NCBI GenBank assembly: GCA_028292185.1
Contig: JAQGMT010000422.1
Span: forward strand, 1 to 5,406
DNA: 5,406 bases
DNA from: Ramlibacter sp.
GTDB taxonomy: Bacteria > Pseudomonadota > Gammaproteobacteria > Burkholderiales > Burkholderiaceae_C
Direction of reading: 5' to 3'
The notes under the pieces are model-generated. The model had not been told where the DNA came from and searched no databases. It was given only the letters and a program-made list of their open reading frames with translations. The position numbers and the translations under genes were made by a program. This document shows, in pieces, positions 1 through 5,406 of this stretch (the first letter of the stretch is position 1; each line of letters starts with the position of its first letter).

Positions 1-59
1 GCGCCCCCCGTGGCCACATGTTTGAGAAAGATGCGCCGATCGCGCCCGTCGTTTTCCAT
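1..59 (-). CDS. Partial N-terminus of a predicted Tat-exported protein
   Basis: Seen: reading leftward from an ATG at 57-59, the frame stays open to the window edge for 19 codons plus 2 bases. It begins MENDGRDRRIFLKHVATGG. Residues 7-13 (DRRIFLK) match the twin-arginine consensus S/T-R-R-x-F-L-K, and the following residues lead into a small, glycine-rich stretch as expected at the start of a Tat hydrophobic region. An AGGA Shine-Dalgarno lies 8 nt before the ATG. Inference: the protein is probably folded in the cytoplasm, perhaps with a cofactor, and exported through TatABC. The body of the protein lies outside the window, so no function can be given; many redox and binding proteins share such leaders. 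It lies downstream of the siderophore receptor on the same strand, about 200 bases away, so a link to iron is possible but unproven. A later ATG at 17-19 in the same frame would lose the Tat motif. Confidence 0.55.
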   Translation of the reverse strand, partial: MENDGRDRRIFLKHVATGG

Positions 60-67
60 CGTGCAGT

Positions 68-81
68 TCCTGGTGCCAGGA
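68..81 (-). promoter_or_regulatory. Inverted repeat covering the Shine-Dalgarno of the Tat-protein gene
   Basis: Seen: on the minus strand the bases read TCCTGGCACCAGGA, a perfect 6-2-6 inverted repeat. In RNA this can form a 5-bp stem with a GCAC loop. The right arm contains the AGGA that serves as Shine-Dalgarno 8 nt before the ATG at 59. Inference: the hairpin could lower or regulate translation by hiding the ribosome site. The stem is short and may simply be chance. Confidence 0.35.
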
Positions 82-147
82 GTCAGCCTCGAACACGCGT
101 TCAGAAAGCCACCCCTCGGGCGGTGAAGTATCCCAGCAATTGTGATC

Positions 148-168
148 CGGCACATCGGGGATGTGCCG
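148..168. repeat. Perfect 9-3-9 inverted repeat in the intergenic region
   Basis: Seen: CGGCACATC, a GGG spacer, then GATGTGCCG, a perfect 9-bp stem with a 3-nt loop. It lies 87 bases past the stop of the siderophore receptor and about 90 bases before the start of the leftward Tat gene. No run of T follows it on either strand, so it is not a standard Rho-independent terminator. It could be a 3'-end stabilising hairpin, a Rho-assisted stop, or an operator for the leftward gene. The rest of 60-255 shows no convincing gene or promoter. Confidence 0.6.
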
Positions 169-255
169 ATTGCGCGGGCACGGACCACGGCCGGCGGACC
201 CGACGCAGCGATCCAGCAAACCGCGCGCTGACGAACCACGTCACGTGTGCGAAGG

Positions 256-2364
256 TCAAAAAACCGTGCTGAGGGTCACGCGGGCGTTGCGCGGCGCGCC
301 CGGACTGATGTTGTTGTTGGCGTCTGCCGTGGGAAAGTATTTTTTGTCGAAGAGATTCTCGACATTCAGCGCAATGCGTGTCTTGCCGCCCGCAAACGCG
401 TAGTACACAGCTGCGTCAGCCCGGGTGAATGCGGGCAATGTGACCGCGTTGTCCGCATTCGCAAAAGACTCGCCTTGGTGGATGACGCCCAGGCCGGCAC
501 TCCAGCCGCCGCCGAGCGCCACCTTGTTCCACACCGACAAGGTGTTCTTCGGCACGAGTTGCGGCCGGTGCCCGAGGTTGCCCGCCGCTGCGGTGGCCTT
601 GGTGATCCGTGCGTCGAGGTGGGCGTAGCCGGCATAGACCTGCCAGTTGCGCGCAACGTCGCCTTGCAGCCCCACTTCGACGCCATCGGTTCTTTGCTGC
701 CCGCTAAGAACGATGCCGCCGTTGCCGTCGGCATTGCGCACGTTGTTGCGGTCCAGGCGGAAGACCGCGGCGGACAGCGTCAGGTTCGGCCGCAGATCCC
801 AGCGGCCGCCGATCTCGTAGTTCTTGGCCGTTTCGGGGTCGAGATTTGCGGTGTTCACCGCCAGGCTCAGCGTCTCGGCGGAGGGCAGGAACGAGGAGCT
901 GTAGCTCGCGTAATAGCTCTGTGTGCTGGTCGGCGACCAGATCAGGCCCACGCGCGGGCTGAACGCCTTGTCGGTATGCGCGAGATCGACGGCGGGCACG
1001 ACGGTGCGGCGATCGTCGAGCGCCGCCCTGAAGTAGTCGTATCGCAAGCCGGCCAGAAGCTTCCACTCCTTGGAAAGCGCGATCTGGTCCTGCACATAAA
1101 CGGCCGCGATATCCGCCTTGACGTTGTTGTCGACGTCAGTTCCGTCAGGACGAAAACTGGTTGCGGTCGCGCGGGGCGCGCTGGCGGGCACGAGGATGGT
1201 CGGGGACGCGCCGAAGAACCCGGTGTTGCGCTTGTTGGTGCTGTCCTGGCGCCCCAATTCGAGGCCGGTCAGCAGGGTGTGCTCGAGGCCGCCTGTGGTG
1301 AATTTGGTGGTGAGGTCGGTCTGGTTGAAGATATTGGTGCGATCGTTCGCGTTGTTATAGGCGCTAAGGGACACTTGCCCGGCCGCATTCACCGGCGTTG
1401 TGGTGGTCGGAAAAACGTTCTGGTAGTACTTGTCATAGTGCGTCACACGCAGCTGGTTTTTCAGCTGCACGCCGTTGCCGAACTCGTGATCGACGATGGC
1501 ATAAGCGCTGTCGACATACGAATGCGCGTTGCTCTGATCGGCGTTGCCGAAGAATGTGCGCGGATCGGCATTGAACGGGCGCCCGTTTTGTGACGGGAAT
1601 CCGCGGTCCGCGGTGCGCTCATCGCGCAAGGATTCGAACCCGAGCGTCACCGCGGTTTGTGCGCTCGGCAGAAAAGTCACTGTCGGGTTGATGGCGTAGC
1701 GCTTCAGGCTGGCCGCGTCTCGAAAGCTCCCGGAACCCTCACCCATGGCGTTCAGCCGCCACGCAGCCGACTCGTTCAGTTTGCCTCCGACGTCGACGGT
1801 GCTGCGCAGTTGATCGAATTGGCCGACCGTCACTGTGGCTTCGCCCACGGGGCCAAACACCGGCTTCTTCGTCACGCGATTGAGCACTCCGCCCGCCCCC
1901 CGCCCGAAGATCATGCCGCCAGCACCCTTCAAAACCTCGACGCGCTCGAGGTTGTACAGGTCGCGAAACACCTGAGCGTCATCACGGATGCCGTCCACGA
2001 ACAGATTGGCCGACGAATCTATGCCTCGAAAAATGAACTCGTCGCGGTTGCCCTCACCCTGGTGTGTGAGTGCGCCCGGCACGTAGCGGATCGCATCGGA
2101 CAAGCTCTGCATGGCTTGGTCTTTCATCAGCTGCGCGGGCACGACGCTGACGGATCCCGGCACTTCTTTCAGTGGCGTGTCGGTTTTAGTGAATGTGGAT
2201 GAGCGCGTGGCACGGTAGCCATCCACTGGGCCGTCGGCGCGCTCGGCCTGCTCGCGAACCGTGACCTGCGGCATGGTCTGTTCTGCCGCGTTCGCCTCGC
2301 CGGTGCTGCCGAGCGTCGCGAGAACGGCAAGCGCCACGGGATTGGTGCAGTTCCGAAAAGTCAT
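256..2364 (-). CDS. TonB-dependent catecholate-type siderophore receptor (Fiu/PiuA-like)
   Basis: Outer-membrane receptor that would import a ferric siderophore using energy from TonB-ExbB-ExbD. The 702-residue product has the usual family length. Residues 1-26 look like a Sec signal peptide (hydrophobic PVALAVLATLG, cleavage after ANA). A TonB-box-like PQVTV follows at 32-36. The plug spans about 60-170, with VPGSVSVV, the SLSDAIRYVPG stretch, FRGIDSS, the LFVDGIRDDAQVFRDLYNLE block at 121-140, and VEVLKG. The remainder is the beta-barrel, with the receptor signature NVENLFDKKYF at 667-677 and a terminal Phe, the usual BAM recognition end. The FVDGIRD/FRDLYNLE plug block and the RGFPSQNGRPF loop resemble Fiu/PiuA catecholate receptors, but the actual ligand cannot be read from sequence. 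I chose ATG at 2364 over the adjacent TTG at 2367 because GAGG lies 8 nt upstream of it. Fur boxes lie just upstream. No TonB, ABC transporter or PiuC-type hydroxylase gene is adjacent. Confidence 0.95.
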   Translation of the reverse strand: MTFRNCTNPVALAVLATLGSTGEANAAEQTMPQVTVREQAERADGPVDGYRATRSSTFTKTDTPLKEVPGSVSVVPAQLMKDQAMQSLSDAIRYVPGALTHQGEGNRDEFIFRGIDSSANLFVDGIRDDAQVFRDLYNLERVEVLKGAGGMIFGRGAGGVLNRVTKKPVFGPVGEATVTVGQFDQLRSTVDVGGKLNESAAWRLNAMGEGSGSFRDAASLKRYAINPTVTFLPSAQTAVTLGFESLRDERTADRGFPSQNGRPFNADPRTFFGNADQSNAHSYVDSAYAIVDHEFGNGVQLKNQLRVTHYDKYYQNVFPTTTTPVNAAGQVSLSAYNNANDRTNIFNQTDLTTKFTTGGLEHTLLTGLELGRQDSTNKRNTGFFGASPTILVPASAPRATATSFRPDGTDVDNNVKADIAAVYVQDQIALSKEWKLLAGLRYDYFRAALDDRRTVVPAVDLAHTDKAFSPRVGLIWSPTSTQSYYASYSSSFLPSAETLSLAVNTANLDPETAKNYEIGGRWDLRPNLTLSAAVFRLDRNNVRNADGNGGIVLSGQQRTDGVEVGLQGDVARNWQVYAGYAHLDARITKATAAAGNLGHRPQLVPKNTLSVWNKVALGGGWSAGLGVIHQGESFANADNAVTLPAFTRADAAVYYAFAGGKTRIALNVENLFDKKYFPTADANNNISPGAPRNARVTLSTVF

Positions 2365-2372
2365 CAATAGCG

Positions 2373-2376
2373 CCTC
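2373..2376 (-). promoter_or_regulatory. Shine-Dalgarno GAGG deciding the receptor start
   Basis: On the minus strand GAGG (followed by CG) sits 8 nt before ATG 2364 and only 5 nt before the in-frame TTG 2367. The spacing favours the ATG as the start codon of the siderophore receptor. Confidence 0.6.
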
Positions 2377-2379
2377 AGA

Positions 2380-2394
2380 TGAGAATGATTCTCA
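2380..2394. promoter_or_regulatory. Fur box 1 (start-proximal)
   Basis: Seen: TGAGAATGATTCTCA, a perfect 7-1-7 inverted repeat. It matches the known Fur core TGATAATNATTATCA at every position except one symmetrical pair. It lies 3 bp from the Shine-Dalgarno and 15 bp from the start codon of the siderophore receptor, so Fur-Fe(II) bound here would block transcription or its early elongation. Inference from family knowledge: the receptor is repressed in iron-rich conditions and induced by iron starvation. Confidence 0.85.
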
Positions 2395-2401
2395 GTTTAC
2401 A

Positions 2402-2416
2402 TGAGAATTATTCTTA
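2402..2416. promoter_or_regulatory. Fur box 2 (distal, tandem copy)
   Basis: Seen: TGAGAATTATTCTTA, the same 7-1-7 layout with a single break in symmetry. Its centre is 22 bp from that of box 1, about two helical turns, so two Fur dimers could bind the same face of the DNA. On the minus strand it contains AATAAT, a possible -10 hexamer, but no good -35 is visible at the proper distance, so I do not place a promoter. Confidence 0.75.
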
Positions 2417-2525
2417 TCTTCGCAAAGCCGCCCACGCCGCACCGGCAAGGACGGGTATGCGCGCAGCGCCCATGTCGAAGGCGCCGCCAACAGCATCAGC
2501 CTAAAAGGCGATATTCAGGGAAGGG

Positions 2526-2566
2526 GAACGACCGGCGAGCTTCGCCCGGATCGGCAGGCGTCGTTC
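2526..2566 (-). terminator. Possible weak terminator hairpin at the end of the phosphohexomutase gene
   Basis: Seen: outer arms GAACGAC (2526-2532) and GTCGTTC (2560-2566) pair perfectly, and an inner stem GGCGA/TCGCC (2534-2538 with 2542-2546) sits between them. The outer arm overlaps the mutase stop codon. The leftward transcript continues with a pyrimidine-rich CCCCTTCCCT rather than a clean U run, so intrinsic termination would be weak. The remaining bases 2417-2525 contain a small GCCT-AAA-AGGC repeat at 2499-2509 and nothing else I can name. Confidence 0.3.
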
Positions 2567-3953
2567 AGTGGGCGGCCGTTTCGATCGCCGCATCCGGCTT
2601 CACCCGCCGCAGCAGCGCCAGCATGTCCTTCTCGATACGCTGCAGCGCTTCTTGCGTGTGGCCTTCGAAGCGCAGCACCAGCACCGGCGTGGTGTTCGAC
2701 GCGCGGATCAGGCCGAAGCCGTCGGGCCAATCGACGCGCACGCCATCGATGGTGGAGATCTGCGCCGGTGCTTCGAATGCGGCGGTGGCCACCAGTTGCT
2801 CAACGAGCGTGTGCGCCTCGCCCTCGGCGCAGCGCACATTGAGTTCCGGCGTCGAGAAGCTTGTGGGTAACGCGTCGAGCACCGCGCTCGGGTCGGCGGT
2901 GCGCGACAGGATTTCCAGGATGCGGGCGCCGGCATAGGTGCCGTCGTCGAAACCGTACCAGCGCTCCTTGAAGAACACGTGTCCGCTCATCTCTCCGCCC
3001 AGCGGTGAATTCAGCTCTTTCATCTTGGCTTTGATGAGCGAGTGCCCAGTCTTGTACATCAGCGGAATGCCGCCGGCCTCGCGGATGGCGGGCGCAAGGC
3101 GCTGCGTGCACTTCACGTCGAACACGATGGTGCCGCCCGGCACGCGCGTGAGCACGTCGCGGGCGAACAGCATCATCTGCCGGTCGGGGTAGATGTTGTT
3201 GCCGCTGCGCGTGATGATGCCCAGCCGGTCACCGTCGCCGTCGAACGCGAGGCCGAGTTCGGCGCCGTGCTCGGTGATCGCGGCGATCAGGTCCTTCAGG
3301 TTCTCGGGCTTGCTCGGGTCGGGGTGGTGATTCGGGAAGTTGCCGTCAACCTCGCTGAACAGCTCGATCACTTCGCAGCCGAGCGCACGGAAAATGCCGG
3401 GCGCCGAGGCGCCGGCGATGCCGTTGCCCGAATCAACGACGATCTTCATGGGCCGGGCCAGCTTTGCGTCCTGGACGATGCGATCACGGTACGGCGCCAG
3501 CAGGTTCACGTTGCGGATGGTGCCCATGCGCTTGTTGCCGGCTGCGGGCTTCGCTTCTTCGATGCGCCGGCGCAAGGCCTGGATCTCATCGCCGTAAATC
3601 GCGCGGCCTGCCAGCACCATCTTGAAGCCGTTGTAATCCTTGGGGTTGTGGCTGCCCGTCACCTGGATGCCGCTCGCGCACAAGGTGCTGGCCGCGAAAT
3701 AGAGCATCGGCGTCGTCACCTGCCCGATGTCGATCACGTCAACGCCGGACGTTGTCAAGCCGCGCACCAGCGCCGCGCTGAGCGAGGGCCCGCTCAACCT
3801 TCCGTCGCGGCCGACAGCCACCACTTTCTCGCCTTCGGCTTGCGCTGCGGCGCCGAATGCCATGCCCAGCGCATGCGCAACGTCTTCGTCCAGCGTGGAC
3901 GGCACGACGCCGCGGATGTCGTAGGCCTTGAAGATGGATGGAGACAGCTGCAT
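2565..3953 (-). CDS. manB: Phosphomannomutase/phosphoglucomutase (AlgC-type alpha-D-phosphohexomutase)
   Basis: Cytoplasmic enzyme interconverting hexose 6-phosphate and 1-phosphate (mannose and glucose), feeding GDP-mannose and nucleotide-glucose pools for LPS, exopolysaccharide or glycogen. The 462-residue product is nearly the length of Pseudomonas AlgC. Seen in order: N-terminal FKAYDIRG (8-15); catalytic phosphoserine loop TGSHNP with Ser101, followed by KDYNGFK; metal-binding loop DGDGD at 238-242 followed by Arg243; sugar-recognition loop GGEMSGH at 319-325 (Glu321, Ser323, His325); and C-terminal phosphate-binding loop RASNTTP at 417-423. All four active-site loops are intact. The start is ATG 3953, because FKAYDIRG is the family N-terminus; the 230 codons open further upstream are antisense to the Ada-AlkA gene. 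No strong Shine-Dalgarno is seen. It is divergent from ada-alkA and lies 200 bases upstream of the receptor, which has its own operator. Substrate preference cannot be fixed by sequence alone, and the symbol follows the COG1109 ManB family name. Confidence 0.95.
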   Translation of the reverse strand: MQLSPSIFKAYDIRGVVPSTLDEDVAHALGMAFGAAAQAEGEKVVAVGRDGRLSGPSLSAALVRGLTTSGVDVIDIGQVTTPMLYFAASTLCASGIQVTGSHNPKDYNGFKMVLAGRAIYGDEIQALRRRIEEAKPAAGNKRMGTIRNVNLLAPYRDRIVQDAKLARPMKIVVDSGNGIAGASAPGIFRALGCEVIELFSEVDGNFPNHHPDPSKPENLKDLIAAITEHGAELGLAFDGDGDRLGIITRSGNNIYPDRQMMLFARDVLTRVPGGTIVFDVKCTQRLAPAIREAGGIPLMYKTGHSLIKAKMKELNSPLGGEMSGHVFFKERWYGFDDGTYAGARILEILSRTADPSAVLDALPTSFSTPELNVRCAEGEAHTLVEQLVATAAFEAPAQISTIDGVRVDWPDGFGLIRASNTTPVLVLRFEGHTQEALQRIEKDMLALLRRVKPDAAIETAAH

Positions 3954-3987
3954 GGATGAGTTACTCGGTGGGAGACGCGAAACAGAA

Positions 3988-4014
3988 ATTGTAGGCGGCA
4001 AGCGCGCGTGAAAA
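3988..4014 (-). promoter_or_regulatory. Candidate sigma-70 promoter for the phosphohexomutase
   Basis: On the minus strand TACAAT (3988-3993) matches five of six -10 bases. TTTTCA (4009-4014) matches four of six -35 bases, but the spacing is 15 bp, shorter than the usual 17. Transcription would start near 3981 and give a leader of about 28 nt. Placement rests on pattern only. Confidence 0.35.
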
Positions 4015-4075
4015 CGAGTTGTGCTGCCTCGGATGGGCATGTCCGAAAACGGCCAGCCCTCGCCCGAGCCCTGCG

Positions 4076-4081
4076 TATCAT
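4076..4081 (+). promoter_or_regulatory. Candidate -10 element for ada-alkA, suggesting a leaderless transcript
   Basis: TATCAT matches five of six -10 bases and ends 7 nt before ATG 4089, so transcription would begin at or next to the start codon. No Shine-Dalgarno is visible in the preceding 24 bases, which agrees with a leaderless message. No good -35 is seen 17 bp upstream, so an activator might be needed or the match may be chance. Confidence 0.25.
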
Positions 4082-4088
4082 CACCAGC

Positions 4089-5406
4089 ATGAACTCCGAT
4101 GCTTCCGGCTTGCCAGGCGACGCGTGTTACCGCGCCTTGAAAGCGCGCGACGCCCGCTTCGACGGTCGCTTCTTCATCGGCGTGACGTCCACCGGGATTT
4201 ATTGCCGGCCGGTGTGCCGGGTGCGCGTGCCCAAGCGCGAGAACTGCCGCTTCTTCGGCCATGCGGCGCAAGCCGAGAGCGCGGGCTTCCGCCCTTGCCT
4301 GCGCTGCCGGCCCGAACTGGCGCCGCACTCCGTCACCTGGTCGATCCAGGACGCGAGCTACATCCTGGCGCACCAGGCGGCGCGCTTGCTCGACGAGCCC
4401 GAAGCGTGGAGCGAAGGCCCCGCTTCGGTGGAGCAACTGGCGGCGCGGCTGGGCGTGAGTGACCGCCACCTGCGGCGAATCTTCGAAGCGCAATTCGGCG
4501 TGTCCCCGGTGCAGTACCTGCAGACCCGCCGGCTGCTCACGGCCAAGCAATTGCTGGCGGACACCACCCTGCCCATCACGCAGGTGGCATTGGTCAGCGG
4601 CTACTCCAGCGTGCGGCGATTCAACGCGGCATTCGCGCAGCACTATCAGCTGAACCCGACGCAGTTGCGGCGCGAAGGCGCGGGGCCGCCGGCGCAGGGG
4701 TTCGCGATCCGCCTCGGCTATCGCCCGCCCTACGATGTGTCCGCGATGCTCGGTTTTTTCAAGAAGCGCGCGATCGATGGCATCGAGTTCGTCAAGCTCG
4801 ACCAGGGCGACGGCGCCCTCGCCCGCACGGTGTCGGTCGATTCAGGCAGCGTGACGCACGCGGGCTGGCTGGCCACTGAATTCGACGCGAGCCGCCACCA
4901 GGTGGTGCTGCGAGTGAGCGACTCCTTGCGCGAGGTTCTGCCTGTGGTGATTCAGCGGGTGCGCGCCACGCTCGACCTCGATGCCGACCCGCAGGCCATC
5001 AACACCGCGTTGCATGCGAGTTTTCCGAACGGCGATGGCCTGCGCGTGCCCGGGGCCATGAGCGGCTATGAACTTGCGGTGCGCGCCGTCCTGGGACAGC
5101 AGATCACGGTGACGGCGGCGCGCACGCTGGCACAGCGGCTGGTGCAGCGCTTCGGCGAACCCATCGCCACACCGTTTGCCGAGTTGACCCGCCTCTTCCC
5201 GCAGCCTTCCGTGCTCGCACAGGCCGAGGGCGATGCACTCGGGCAATTGGGCATCGTCAAGCAGCGACAGGCTGCGATTGTCGCCATTGCACGTGCCGTT
5301 GCTGACAAGCGGCTGCAGTTGCATGGCGGCGCCGACGTGGAACAGACGATCGAGGCACTCAAGCAATTTCCGGGTGTCGGCGATTGGACCGCGCAGTACA
5401 TCGCCA
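4089..5406 (+). CDS. alkA: Ada-AlkA fusion: methyl-sensing regulator and DNA-3-methyladenine glycosylase II, 3'-truncated by window
   Basis: Alkylation-repair protein joining an Ada-type sensor/regulator to an AlkA base-excision glycosylase. Seen: 439 codons open to the edge. Residues 12-76 form the Ada zinc domain with Cys39, Cys43, Cys70 and Cys73, spaced C-x3-C-x26-C-x2-C as in E. coli Ada, within GIYCRPVC and GFRPCLRC. By that alignment Cys39 would be the acceptor for methyl groups from phosphotriesters. Residues 113-195 are an AraC-type double helix-turn-helix (LAARLGVSDRHLRRIF; VALVSGYSSVRRFNAAF). Residues 205-320 are the AlkA N-terminal domain (LGYRPPYD). From 324 the HhH-GPD glycosylase fold begins (YELAVRAVLGQQITV), with the hairpin FPGVGDWTA at 427-435. 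The catalytic Asp and roughly 50-60 residues should follow beyond the edge. The Ada C-terminal methylguanine methyltransferase domain is replaced by AlkA, a known fusion type. ATG 4089 fits the family N-terminus; it has no Shine-Dalgarno. Inference: methylated protein may activate its own gene. Confidence 0.95.
   Translation, partial: MNSDASGLPGDACYRALKARDARFDGRFFIGVTSTGIYCRPVCRVRVPKRENCRFFGHAAQAESAGFRPCLRCRPELAPHSVTWSIQDASYILAHQAARLLDEPEAWSEGPASVEQLAARLGVSDRHLRRIFEAQFGVSPVQYLQTRRLLTAKQLLADTTLPITQVALVSGYSSVRRFNAAFAQHYQLNPTQLRREGAGPPAQGFAIRLGYRPPYDVSAMLGFFKKRAIDGIEFVKLDQGDGALARTVSVDSGSVTHAGWLATEFDASRHQVVLRVSDSLREVLPVVIQRVRATLDLDADPQAINTALHASFPNGDGLRVPGAMSGYELAVRAVLGQQITVTAARTLAQRLVQRFGEPIATPFAELTRLFPQPSVLAQAEGDALGQLGIVKQRQAAIVAIARAVADKRLQLHGGADVEQTIEALKQFPGVGDWTAQYIA

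Noticed and set aside
18..272. 84-codon plus-strand frame in the left intergenic region
   Set aside because: It overlaps the Tat gene start on the other strand, both inverted repeats and the receptor stop; the product is rich in Arg/Pro/Ala with no motif or ribosome site.
247..1593. 448-codon plus-strand open frame
   Set aside because: It lies fully antisense to the siderophore receptor; long antisense frames are common in GC-rich genes, and the product shows no recognisable domain.
2401..2937. 178-codon plus-strand frame starting inside Fur box 2, as if divergently controlled by Fur
   Set aside because: It has no Shine-Dalgarno, begins within the operator, and most of it is antisense to the phosphohexomutase; the product is Arg/Ser-rich without a domain.
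3042..3959. 305-codon plus-strand open frame
   Set aside because: Antisense to the phosphohexomutase, with low-complexity Ala/Val/Arg/His-rich sequence and no domain.
4019..4462. 147-codon plus-strand frame overlapping the Ada-AlkA start
   Set aside because: It is a shifted-frame shadow of the Ada domain; the cysteine motifs are in the frame starting at 4089.
3954..4643. In-frame 230-codon N-terminal extension of the phosphohexomutase on the minus strand
   Set aside because: It is antisense to the Ada-AlkA coding region, has no family-like sequence, and the mutase N-terminus FKAYDIRG begins right after ATG 3953.
4842..5366. 174-codon minus-strand open frame
   Set aside because: Antisense to the AlkA part of the fusion gene, whose domains are clear.

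Overview
The window looks like chromosomal DNA from a high-GC betaproteobacterium, most likely order Burkholderiales. This is inferred from protein flavour, GC-rich codons and the Ada-AlkA fusion architecture; no rRNA or other marker gene is present to prove it. It is an ordinary housekeeping/accessory neighbourhood. I see no insertion sequence, CRISPR array, tRNA, rRNA or phage gene.

Layout from left to right. Bases 1-59 hold the first 19 codons of a leftward gene whose N-terminus carries a clear twin-arginine (Tat) export motif. Bases 60-255 are intergenic and hold two small perfect inverted repeats, one of which covers the Shine-Dalgarno of the Tat gene. Bases 256-2364 (minus) encode a complete Fiu/PiuA-type TonB-dependent siderophore receptor. 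Bases 2365-2564 are its upstream region, with two tandem Fur boxes close to the start codon and a possible weak terminator of the gene before it. Bases 2565-3953 (minus) encode a complete AlgC-type phosphomannomutase/phosphoglucomutase. Bases 3954-4088 are a divergent promoter region. From 4089 to the right edge (plus) runs an Ada-AlkA fusion for alkylation repair, cut by the window end just before its catalytic aspartate.

The genes serve unrelated processes: iron acquisition in the outer membrane, hexose-phosphate supply for surface polysaccharide, and DNA alkylation repair. The receptor is probably repressed by Fur when iron is plentiful and transcribed on its own. The mutase and the repair gene diverge from a shared 135-bp region. 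The points most worth checking are the perfect 7-1-7 Fur operator pair, the partial Tat-substrate gene and its SD-covering hairpin, and a -10-like hexamer so close to the Ada-AlkA start that the mRNA may be leaderless.
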